Shown piece after piece: positions 57,409-64,000 of a stretch of DNA of 64,000 nt. The stretch covers positions 23,485 through 87,484 of the forward strand of contig JADCJL010000043.1 of NCBI GenBank assembly GCA_020247055.1. Reading direction: 5' to 3'. Origin of the DNA: Acidobacteriaceae bacterium (lineage in GTDB: Bacteria > Acidobacteriota > Terriglobia > Bryobacterales > Bryobacteraceae). The notes beneath the pieces were generated by a model. That model was not told where the DNA came from. It did not search any database and worked only from the letters and a program-made list of their open reading frames with translations. The position numbers and the translations under genes are program-made. The stretch's first letter is position 1, and each line of letters begins with the position of its first letter.

Positions 57409-58702
57409 GCTCGAACAACATTTGGCAGTACTGTTGATGAAGCTGGCGGTCGCCGCCTCGCTGGCCAGTATCCTCGGCCGTTCGAGCCTCTTTGTTCGCA
57501 TGCTCCTGCGTGAAGAGAGAAACATGGAGCAGCAGTTTCGCTTCGCGGCCATCCTCGCCCTGCTGTTCGGCGCGGGCGTCGCCGGCCGCGTTCTCACCGA
57601 AAACGCCTACCTCGCCGTCGATCTCGGCCTCGAAGGCGCCCTGCTGGCCGGCGTCCTCGGCGGCTACTTCACCGGCCTCACCGCCGGCGTCCTCATCTCT
57701 CTGCCCGCCATGCTCTCGGGCGAGTATCTCAGCATGCTCCTGTTTGCCGGCGTCGGTGTCCTCGGCGGCCTCCTCCGCGACCTCGCCCCCCTGCCCGACA
57801 GCATCTGGAGCTTCTCCCCCTACTTCGACCTCACCATCTCCCGCCTCTTCCGCCGCAAATACGATACCCGCGTCACCGTCTTCCATCTCCTCTTCCTGCT
57901 CACCATCCTGTTCGCCGAACTCCTCCGCTGGGGCATCGACCACATCGTCGAAGACCGCCTGTTCTACTCCATCTACGCCAGTTGGACCGACCCCGACTGG
58001 GGCTCCCTCGTCCTCATCGGCGCCACCACCGTCTTCGCCGTCGCCCTCCCGCTCAAAATCTGGAACACCATCCGCACCGAACGACTCCTGCAGGAGCAGC
58101 AGCGCCTCGTCACCGAAGCCCGCCTCCACGCCCTCACAAGCCAGATCAACCCCCACTTCCTGTTCAACACCCTCAACACCGTCAACTCCCTCATCCGCAC
58201 CAACCCCGATCAGGCCCGCGCCGTCATCGTCAAGCTGTCCAATATCCTCCGCCGCCTCATGCGCAAAACCGACAACCTGACGCCCCTCCGCAACGAACTC
58301 TCCTTCATCGACGACTATCTCTCCATCGAAATGACCCGCTTCGGCGACAAACTCCGCTTCGAACGCCAGGTCGACTCCGCCGCGCTCGATCACCTTGTCC
58401 CCGCCATGATCATCCAGCCGATCATCGAAAACAGCATCAAGCACGGACTCGCCGGCAAGGTCGAGGGCGGCACCATCCGTCTGTCGGCCGAATGCGCGCA
58501 GGGTCGCATGAAACTGCAGGTCGAAGACAACGGCGTCGGCGTACCCGAATCGAAACTCGCCCAGCTCTTTGAAAGCGGCATCGGCATCAGTAATGTCAAC
58601 GAACGGCTGAAGGTCCTCTACGGCGATAACTACCGCATGGCGGTCGACAGCCGCGAGGGGGAAGGAACCCGCACCGAAATCGAGTTCCCCGCCTCTCGCT
58701 GA
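57407..58702 (+). CDS. LytS-like membrane sensor histidine kinase
   Basis: 431 residues. The N-terminal half has five or six membrane helices typical of the LytS 5TM sensor (ALLFGAGVAGRVL, LEGALLAGVLGGYFTGLTAGVLISLPAMLSG, LLFAGVGVLGGLL), followed by a short coiled linker. The phosphoacceptor His250 is in QINPHFLFNTLNTVNSL, and the ATPase has MIIQPIIENSIKHGL, VEDNGVGVP and GIGISNVNERL, all of the HPK7/His_kinase type. No LytTR response regulator is adjacent. The signal may concern cell-wall or membrane state, by family analogy. Confidence 0.9.
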   Translation: MLEQHLAVLLMKLAVAASLASILGRSSLFVRMLLREERNMEQQFRFAAILALLFGAGVAGRVLTENAYLAVDLGLEGALLAGVLGGYFTGLTAGVLISLPAMLSGEYLSMLLFAGVGVLGGLLRDLAPLPDSIWSFSPYFDLTISRLFRRKYDTRVTVFHLLFLLTILFAELLRWGIDHIVEDRLFYSIYASWTDPDWGSLVLIGATTVFAVALPLKIWNTIRTERLLQEQQRLVTEARLHALTSQINPHFLFNTLNTVNSLIRTNPDQARAVIVKLSNILRRLMRKTDNLTPLRNELSFIDDYLSIEMTRFGDKLRFERQVDSAALDHLVPAMIIQPIIENSIKHGLAGKVEGGTIRLSAECAQGRMKLQVEDNGVGVPESKLAQLFESGIGISNVNERLKVLYGDNYRMAVDSREGEGTRTEIEFPASR

Positions 58703-58739
58703 AGCCTCGGCTATCATGTTGTCGAAAGGAGTAACTCGT

Positions 58740-59873
58740 ATGTTTACCCGCAGAGCTTGGCTGGGCGCCGCGGCATCCGTCGCCGCCGCCGCGCAGAGCC
58801 CCAATCACGAGATCACCTTCGGCGTCATCGCCACCGGCGGCCGCGGCCGCTATCTGCAGGAACGCTTCCAACGCCTCGGCGCCCGCTGCGTCGCCCTCTG
58901 CGACGTCTACTCCCCCAATCTCGACAAGGCCGCCGCCCTCTCCCCCGAAGCCCGCCGCTACACCAACTACCGCGAACTGCTCGGCCAGAAAATGGATTGC
59001 GTCGTCATCGCCTCGCCCGACCACCAGCACTGGCCCATGCTCGAAGCCGCCCTCGCCGCCAAAAAAGACGTCTACCTCGAAAAGCCGCTCTCGAAGTCTC
59101 TCGACGAAAGCCGCACCATGGTCCAGGCCGTCCGCGCCTCCAAACAGGTCGTCCAGGTCGGCATGCAGCGCCGCAGCGCCCCCGCCCTGATCGAAGCCAA
59201 ACGACTCATGGACGGCGGCCTCCTCGGACAGGTCACCCTCGCCAAACCCCAGTGGCACTGGAACATCGCCAAGGAGTTGAACAACACCCCCCTGCCCGGC
59301 GAACTCGACTGGCGGGCCTTCCTCGGCAATGCCCCCGTCCGCGAACTCGAACCCATGCGCTTCCGCAGCTGGCGCTACTTCTTCGATTACGCCGGCGGCA
59401 ACATGACCGACCAGGGTACCCACCTCATGGACGTCACCCAGTGGTTCACCGGCCAGTCCGCCCCCCTCGCCGCTCAGGCCTCCGGCTACGTCGCCAAAAT
59501 GAAGGGCTCCGAACATCCCGACGTCTTCTCCGCCATCTTCGAGTTCCCCAAAATGCTCGTCACCTGGACCCTCGACTACGCCAACTCCTACCAGAACGGC
59601 TGGTCCATCACCTTCCTCGGCGACGAAGCCACCATGGTGCTCGACGACTCCGGCTACGCCGTCTACAAAGAACCCTGGAAGCGCGACGCCGCCCCCGTCA
59701 AACAGGCCCAGGCGCCCGTCCCCATCGAACCCCACATCCAGAACTTCTTCGACTGCATCAAAACCCGCCAGGATCCCAACTGCACCGTCGAAATCGCCGC
59801 CGCTGCCGTCGCCGGACCCCACATGGCCAATCTCGCCCTGTTCTCCGGCAACAAGTTTACCCGTCAAATGTAG
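58740..59873 (+). CDS. Exported Gfo/Idh/MocA-family oxidoreductase
   Basis: 377 residues. The N-terminus MFTRRAWLGAAASVAAAAQ carries a twin-arginine signal. The Rossmann domain reads TFGVIATGGRGRYLQERFQ, with the catalytic-region EKP motif at about 114-116 (VYLEKPLSKS) and the GGNMTDQGTHLMDVTQWF block typical of the C-terminal domain. Substrates of these exported dehydrogenases are sugars or sugar acids. The ATG at 58740 has AAAGGAG 8 nt upstream. It precedes another Tat-type protein gene on the same strand. Confidence 0.92.
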   Translation: MFTRRAWLGAAASVAAAAQSPNHEITFGVIATGGRGRYLQERFQRLGARCVALCDVYSPNLDKAAALSPEARRYTNYRELLGQKMDCVVIASPDHQHWPMLEAALAAKKDVYLEKPLSKSLDESRTMVQAVRASKQVVQVGMQRRSAPALIEAKRLMDGGLLGQVTLAKPQWHWNIAKELNNTPLPGELDWRAFLGNAPVRELEPMRFRSWRYFFDYAGGNMTDQGTHLMDVTQWFTGQSAPLAAQASGYVAKMKGSEHPDVFSAIFEFPKMLVTWTLDYANSYQNGWSITFLGDEATMVLDDSGYAVYKEPWKRDAAPVKQAQAPVPIEPHIQNFFDCIKTRQDPNCTVEIAAAAVAGPHMANLALFSGNKFTRQM

Positions 59874-59904
59874 GGCGCGCGGCGTCTACACTGGTTAAAG
59901 GATT

Positions 59905-61719
59905 ATGACAAGACGAGAGTTGCTCGCAACGGTCGCTGGCGCCAGCTTGGCCCCGGCCGCGGAGATGCCCAAGCCGCGCGCCGGTCGCGTCGAGATCCTG
60001 CCCATCGGCCAGGTCAAAAAAGGCATGCAGGCTACCGCCTGGACCGTCTTTGAAGGCTCCGACCCCGAACCCGTCCCCATCGAAATCATCGGCGTCTGGA
60101 AAAACGCCTGGGGCCCCCAGCAGGACATCATCATCGGCAAAATGGGCGGCCGCGCCCAACGCACCAACGTCGCCGGCGGCATGTCCGGCAGCCCCGTCTA
60201 TGTCGACGGCCGGATGATGGGCGCCGTCTCGCTCCGCCTCAGCGTCTTCTCGCCCGATGCCATCTGCGGCATCACCCCCATCGAGCTCATGCTCGAAATC
60301 AACGACTACGACCAGACCCGCCCCGCCGACGCCCGCGTCCCCCAGGGCGCCTCCCCCCGCGCCCAACTCGCCGTCCCCCCCGAATACCAGAACGTGATGA
60401 GCGCCCCCTACATGGTGCCCATCGAAACCCCGCTCACCCTCAGCGGCTTCCACACCGAAGTCCTCACCCAGTTCGGGCCCCTCTTCCGCCAGATGGGCCT
60501 CAACCCCGTCCAGGGCGGCGCCTCGGCCGCGCTCCGCGCCTCGAAGCCGGCCCCCGGCTGGCAGAAGGCTCTCCAGCCCGGCGAAGCCATCGCCGGCGTT
60601 CTCGTCAGCGGCGACATGAGCATGACCGGCCTCGGCACCGTCACCTACAACGATGGCCAGCGCGTCCTCGGCTTCGGCCACTCGTTCTTTAACCTCGGGC
60701 CCGTCAGCATGCCGATGAGCAAGGGAGAAGTGCTCATGGTCCTCTCGAGCGCCTTCCAGCCCAACAAGTTCGCCAACGCTACCGAAATCGTCGGCTCCCT
60801 CCGCCAGGACCGCCACAGCGGCATCATGGGCGTCCTCGGCGAAGAGTCCCGCATGATCCCCGTCTCGGTCAAGGTCAATACCCTGGGCGAAAGCGGCAGC
60901 GCCGTCAAGAACAAGGTGCTCAACTTCAATGTCTTCGTGCAGCAGAAGTGGACGCCCTATCTCATGATGGTCACCCTGTTCAACTCCATCTCCGGCATGA
61001 ACGATTTCGCCGAAGACACCACCTACCGCCTCAAAGGCCTCGTCGAACTCGGCGGCGGACAGCGCCTCGACCTCTCCACCATGCAGTCCCCCAGCGAAGC
61101 GCCCGTCCCCGCCTCCATGCAACTCGCCGGCTGGTGGGGCGACAAGTTCAACCGCCTCTTCCTCAACCAGATCTCCGTTCCCGACCTCAAACGCGTCGAC
61201 GTCAGCGTCGATCTCATTCCCGAACGCCGCACCGCCACCATCGAAAGCGCCTGGCTGCCCGACAGCGAAATCGAACCCGGCGCCGTGCTCCCCGTCAAGG
61301 TCTATCTCCGCCCCTACCGCGGCGGCCGCCTCGAACGGGAAATCAAGCTCCAACTCCCCAAAAACATGGCCGGCGGCCAGTACCGCGTCGTCCTCAGCGA
61401 CGCCGACACCCTGAACCGCCTGCAGAACATCGCCGGACAGATGAACCGCTTCCTCGATGTCCCCGAGATCGTCTCCCTCATCCGCCAGGAGCGGCCCAAC
61501 AACCGTCTGTACGCCTCCCTCGTCCAGAACCGGCCTACCATGTTCGTCGACGACAAAACCATGCCCAATCTGCCCTCCTCCGTCCTCAACGTGATGCAGA
61601 ACGGGCGCAGCTCCGCCCGCTCCTACCTCGCTACCCCGGAAACCGCGCTGGCGGAAGTTTCCATCCCCTTTGACTATATGGTCAGCGGCAGCCATTCGCT
61701 GCGCGTGACGGTGAAATAA
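59905..61719 (+). CDS. Exported S55 (SpoIVB-like) serine peptidase domain protein
   Basis: 604 residues. MTRRELLATVAGASLAPAAE looks like a short Tat signal. The first third contains a SpoIVB/S55 peptidase core, GKMGGRAQRTNVAGGMSGSP with the likely nucleophile Ser at about 95. The remainder is a long beta-rich region (TVTYNDGQRVLGFGHSFF, QKWTPYLMMVTLFNSISGM) with no second catalytic motif I can see. S55 peptidases signal from forespore to mother cell in Bacillus; here no sporulation genes are seen, so a role in envelope signalling is inferred. The gene is followed after 3 nt by the beta-propeller gene. Confidence 0.83.
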   Translation: MTRRELLATVAGASLAPAAEMPKPRAGRVEILPIGQVKKGMQATAWTVFEGSDPEPVPIEIIGVWKNAWGPQQDIIIGKMGGRAQRTNVAGGMSGSPVYVDGRMMGAVSLRLSVFSPDAICGITPIELMLEINDYDQTRPADARVPQGASPRAQLAVPPEYQNVMSAPYMVPIETPLTLSGFHTEVLTQFGPLFRQMGLNPVQGGASAALRASKPAPGWQKALQPGEAIAGVLVSGDMSMTGLGTVTYNDGQRVLGFGHSFFNLGPVSMPMSKGEVLMVLSSAFQPNKFANATEIVGSLRQDRHSGIMGVLGEESRMIPVSVKVNTLGESGSAVKNKVLNFNVFVQQKWTPYLMMVTLFNSISGMNDFAEDTTYRLKGLVELGGGQRLDLSTMQSPSEAPVPASMQLAGWWGDKFNRLFLNQISVPDLKRVDVSVDLIPERRTATIESAWLPDSEIEPGAVLPVKVYLRPYRGGRLEREIKLQLPKNMAGGQYRVVLSDADTLNRLQNIAGQMNRFLDVPEIVSLIRQERPNNRLYASLVQNRPTMFVDDKTMPNLPSSVLNVMQNGRSSARSYLATPETALAEVSIPFDYMVSGSHSLRVTVK

Positions 61720-61722
61720 CCC

Positions 61723-63882
61723 ATGTCTCTTTTGCATCCTGCCTTGCGCGCCGGCCTCGCCGCGGCGCTGATGGTGACCCTTGCCCGGGGCGTCGAAACC
61801 CAGTTCTGGGTCAATAACTCCCGCGGTGATTATGAGAAGGCTACGCTCAAACGCCTCGCCCTCCGCAGCGACGGCCGCCTCACGCTCGCCCCCGCCGTCA
61901 AAGAGCTCTTCGATCCCTCCGTCTCCTACCTCTGGGCCGCCGCCCGCGACTCGAAAGGTACCCTCTACACCGGCGGCGGCAACCCCGGCAGCACCGCCGC
62001 CAAGCTCTTCGCCATCAACAGCCAGGGCCAGGGCCGCGCCGCCGCCGAACTGCCCGGCCTCCAGATCCAGGCCATCGCCATCGACGCCCGCGACCAGGTC
62101 TTCGTCGCCACCTCCCCCGACGGCAAGGTCTACCGCATCGCCGCCGATGGCAAAGCCAGCGTCTTCTACGACCCCCGCGCGAAGTACATCTGGGCCCTCG
62201 CCTTCTCCCCCGCCGGCGATCTCTACGTCGGCACCGGCGACCGCGGCGAGATCCATAAAGTGACCCCTACCGGCGCCGGCCAGGTCTTCTTCAAAGCCGA
62301 CGACGAACACATCCGCTCCCTCGCCGTCACCCCCGCCGGCGACCTCATCGCCGGCACCGAACCCAGCGGCCTCATCCTCCGCGTCAACTCCGCCGGCGGC
62401 TTCGTCCTCCACCAGTCCGCCAAACGCGAAATCACCGCGCTCGCCGTCGCTCCCGACGGCGCCATCTACGCCGCCGGCGTCGGCAACAAATCGGCCGCCT
62501 CCGCCCCCGCTCCACCCCCGGTTCCGCTGCCGCCCCCCGCCCCCGCCGCCGCCCCCGGCGGTATGACCGTCACGGTCACCGCCCGGACCCCCGCCCCGGC
62601 TCCGACCCCCTCCCCCAGCTCCGTCTCCGGCGGCAGCGAACTCCTCCGCATCGCCCCCGATGGCTTCCCCACCCGCCTCTGGTCCGACGCCGCCGAAGTG
62701 ATCTACAGCATTTGTTTGGACACCAACGGCAAACCCGTCATCGGCACCGGCAACAAAGGCGGCCTCTACCGCATCGACTCCGAACTCGTCTCCACCAAAC
62801 TCCTCACCCTCGCCCCCACCCAGGTCACCGCCCTCCTCGCCGTGCCCAAAGGGCCCATCCTCGCCGTCACCGGCAACATCGGCAAGGTCTACGCCATCGG
62901 ACCCGAATTGGAAAAGGATGGCACCCTCGAAAGCGAAATCATGGACGCCGGCGTCTTCAGCGAATGGGGCCGCATCGAACCCAAAGTCATCGCCAACGGC
63001 GGCGCGGCGAAGTGGGAGACCCGCAGCGGCAACGTCGACCGCGCCCAAAGCAACTGGAGCCCCTGGGCCCCCCTCGCCGAACGCGTCGCCTCCCCCGCCG
63101 CCCGCTTCCTCCAGTACCGCATGACCCTCACCGGCCCCGCCGAACTCGTCCACGTCGAACTCGCCTACCTCCCGCGCAACGTCGCACCCCTCGTCGAGGC
63201 GATCGAAATCACCCCCGCCAACTACCGCTTCCCGGTTACCGTCCCCGGCATCGCCCCGGCTAGCACCCTCTCCCTCCCCGCCATGTCCTCCTCGGCCGGC
63301 TCCAGCGCCTCCGCCCCTTCGGCCGACCCCGGCCCCGCCACCCTCAACTACTCGAAAGGCTCGCAAAGCGCCCGCTGGAAAGCCGCCGACCCGAACGGCG
63401 ACAAGCTCACCTATACCGTCGAAATCCGCGGCCGCGGCGAAAAAGACTGGAAACTCCTCAAAGACCAGGTCACCACCCGGAGCCTCTCCTGGGACGGCGA
63501 GGCCTTCCCCGACGGCGAATACCAGCTCCGCGTTACCGCCTCCGACGCCCCCGCCAACGTCCCCGCCAAAGCCCTCCGCCACGCGCTCGAAAGCGACTGG
63601 TTCCTGATCGACAACAGCGTCCCCCGCATCACCGACCTCCGCGCGCAGAGCGGCGCCGTCACGTGGACTGCCACCGATGACTCCTCCATCCTCCACCAGG
63701 CCGAGTACTCCCTCAACGGCGGCGATTGGACCATCGTCGAACCCGTCAGCCGCCTCCACGACGCCAAGCAGCTCCGCTACTCCCTCCCCGTCACCAAAGT
63801 CGCCGGCAAGGAAACCGTCGTCGCCGTCCGCGTCACCGACTACGCCGACAACGCCGCCGTCGCCCGCATCGTGGTGCCCTAA
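61723..63882 (+). CDS. Secreted beta-propeller protein with C-terminal Fn3-like domain
   Basis: 719 residues. A signal-like N-terminus (HPALRAGLAAALMVTLARG) is followed by repeats of about 40-50 residues such as VFVATSPDGKVYRIAADG and LYVGTGDRGEIHKVTPTG, which should fold as a beta-propeller of NHL/SMP-30 type. A low-complexity Pro/Ala linker (about 265-300) splits the blades. The last 130 residues (WKAADPNGDKLTYTVEIRGRGEKDWKLL...LSWDGEAFPDGEYQLRVTASD) look like an Fn3/Ig-like module. No catalytic residues are seen. It starts 3 nt after the S55 gene, so they are co-translated and may work together at the surface. Confidence 0.78.
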   Translation: MSLLHPALRAGLAAALMVTLARGVETQFWVNNSRGDYEKATLKRLALRSDGRLTLAPAVKELFDPSVSYLWAAARDSKGTLYTGGGNPGSTAAKLFAINSQGQGRAAAELPGLQIQAIAIDARDQVFVATSPDGKVYRIAADGKASVFYDPRAKYIWALAFSPAGDLYVGTGDRGEIHKVTPTGAGQVFFKADDEHIRSLAVTPAGDLIAGTEPSGLILRVNSAGGFVLHQSAKREITALAVAPDGAIYAAGVGNKSAASAPAPPPVPLPPPAPAAAPGGMTVTVTARTPAPAPTPSPSSVSGGSELLRIAPDGFPTRLWSDAAEVIYSICLDTNGKPVIGTGNKGGLYRIDSELVSTKLLTLAPTQVTALLAVPKGPILAVTGNIGKVYAIGPELEKDGTLESEIMDAGVFSEWGRIEPKVIANGGAAKWETRSGNVDRAQSNWSPWAPLAERVASPAARFLQYRMTLTGPAELVHVELAYLPRNVAPLVEAIEITPANYRFPVTVPGIAPASTLSLPAMSSSAGSSASAPSADPGPATLNYSKGSQSARWKAADPNGDKLTYTVEIRGRGEKDWKLLKDQVTTRSLSWDGEAFPDGEYQLRVTASDAPANVPAKALRHALESDWFLIDNSVPRITDLRAQSGAVTWTATDDSSILHQAEYSLNGGDWTIVEPVSRLHDAKQLRYSLPVTKVAGKETVVAVRVTDYADNAAVARIVVP

Positions 63883-63904
63883 GGAGGAACTCGAGTTCGT
63901 TGCC

Positions 63905-64000
63905 ATGCGCCCCCTTGTCTTCACGGTACTGATCCTCGCTGGCGGTGCCCCGCCGGCCCTTCACGGCCAGCCGGCGGTGCCGGAGTTGGACCGTAATGCC
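63905..64000 (+). CDS. Exported protein, 5' end only
   Basis: From the ATG at 63905 the frame is open to the window edge: MRPLVFTVLILAGGAPPALH followed by GQPAVPELDRNA, which fits a Sec signal peptide. AAGGAGG at about 63882-63888 is 16 nt from the ATG, longer than usual, so the start is provisional. It continues the operon of the S55 and propeller genes. The protein cannot be identified from 32 residues. Confidence 0.6.
   Translation, partial: MRPLVFTVLILAGGAPPALHGQPAVPELDRNA

Noticed and set aside
59857..63924. 1355-residue minus-strand open frame at the right end
   Set aside because: It runs antisense to the S55 and propeller genes and is Gly/Asp/Glu/Val/Ala-rich with no motif. In high-GC DNA the absence of stops opposite real genes is common.

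Overview
The window is high-GC bacterial chromosome and most likely comes from an acidobacterium of the Bryobacterales/Solibacter type. I infer this from the gene repertoire: an ECF sigma factor paired with a TPR serine/threonine kinase, Tat-exported Gfo/Idh/MocA and sugar-isomerase-like proteins, a SpoIVB-type S55 peptidase in a non-sporulation setting, and a DUF1080 protein. No 16S rRNA gene is present, so the assignment is an inference. Coding density is very high. Many neighbouring genes overlap by 1-4 nt (ATGA, GTGA, TGATG), and five convergent pairs share 4-nt overlapping stop codons.

This is the replication-origin neighbourhood. parB-parA, two parS-like palindromes and mnmG lie at 1.3-5.0 kb. 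The dnaA-dnaN-gyrB cluster, transcribed leftward, lies at 24.3-29.4 kb. DnaA boxes occur in the dnaA-dnaN gap and as an inverted pair just upstream of dnaA, next to an AT-rich tract, so oriC probably lies at 27.9-29.6 kb.

Layout. 1-1.2 kb: Wzt-like O-antigen ABC ATPase, cut by the window edge, then tRNA-Met(CAT). 1.3-6.4 kb: parB, parA, mnmG, purD, tRNA-Arg(CCT). 6.4-10.9 kb: ECF sigma factor, Ser/Thr kinase with TPR-like region, divergent RecA paralogue. 10.9-21 kb: MFS transporter, Sua5, prfB with its programmed +1 frameshift, a DUF442-type phosphatase, glnS, lytic transglycosylase, baeRF-like protein, metallophosphoesterase, speA. 21-24.3 kb: SDR, lipoprotein, TrmJ-type methyltransferase, GDPD. 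24.3-30 kb: gyrB, dnaN, dnaA, origin region, tRNA-Gly(GCC). 30-38.2 kb: DUF1080 protein, then a leftward surface-polysaccharide operon (acetyltransferase, two paralogous GT4 enzymes, ABC ATPase, coiled-coil FkbM methyltransferase, DegT aminotransferase, GT4). 38.2-39.7 kb: tRNA-Thr(CGT) followed by a decayed region with a broken vapBC pair. 39.7-44.4 kb: site-2 protease, GT39 transferase, asparagine synthetase. 44.5-53.4 kb: P-type ATPase and metabolic genes. 53.4-58.7 kb: a coupled run (small protein, class I amidotransferase, DinG-like helicase, PTPS/QueD, YkgJ), then ribA and a LytS-like kinase. 58.7-64 kb: Gfo/Idh/MocA protein, S55 peptidase, secreted beta-propeller protein and the start of another exported protein.

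Functionally, the window combines chromosome replication and segregation (dnaA, dnaN, gyrB, parABS), translation (glnS, prfB, four tRNAs, mnmG, sua5, a TrmJ-like methyltransferase), surface glycan synthesis and several exported proteins of unknown role. I saw no CRISPR array, intact insertion sequence, prophage or rRNA operon.
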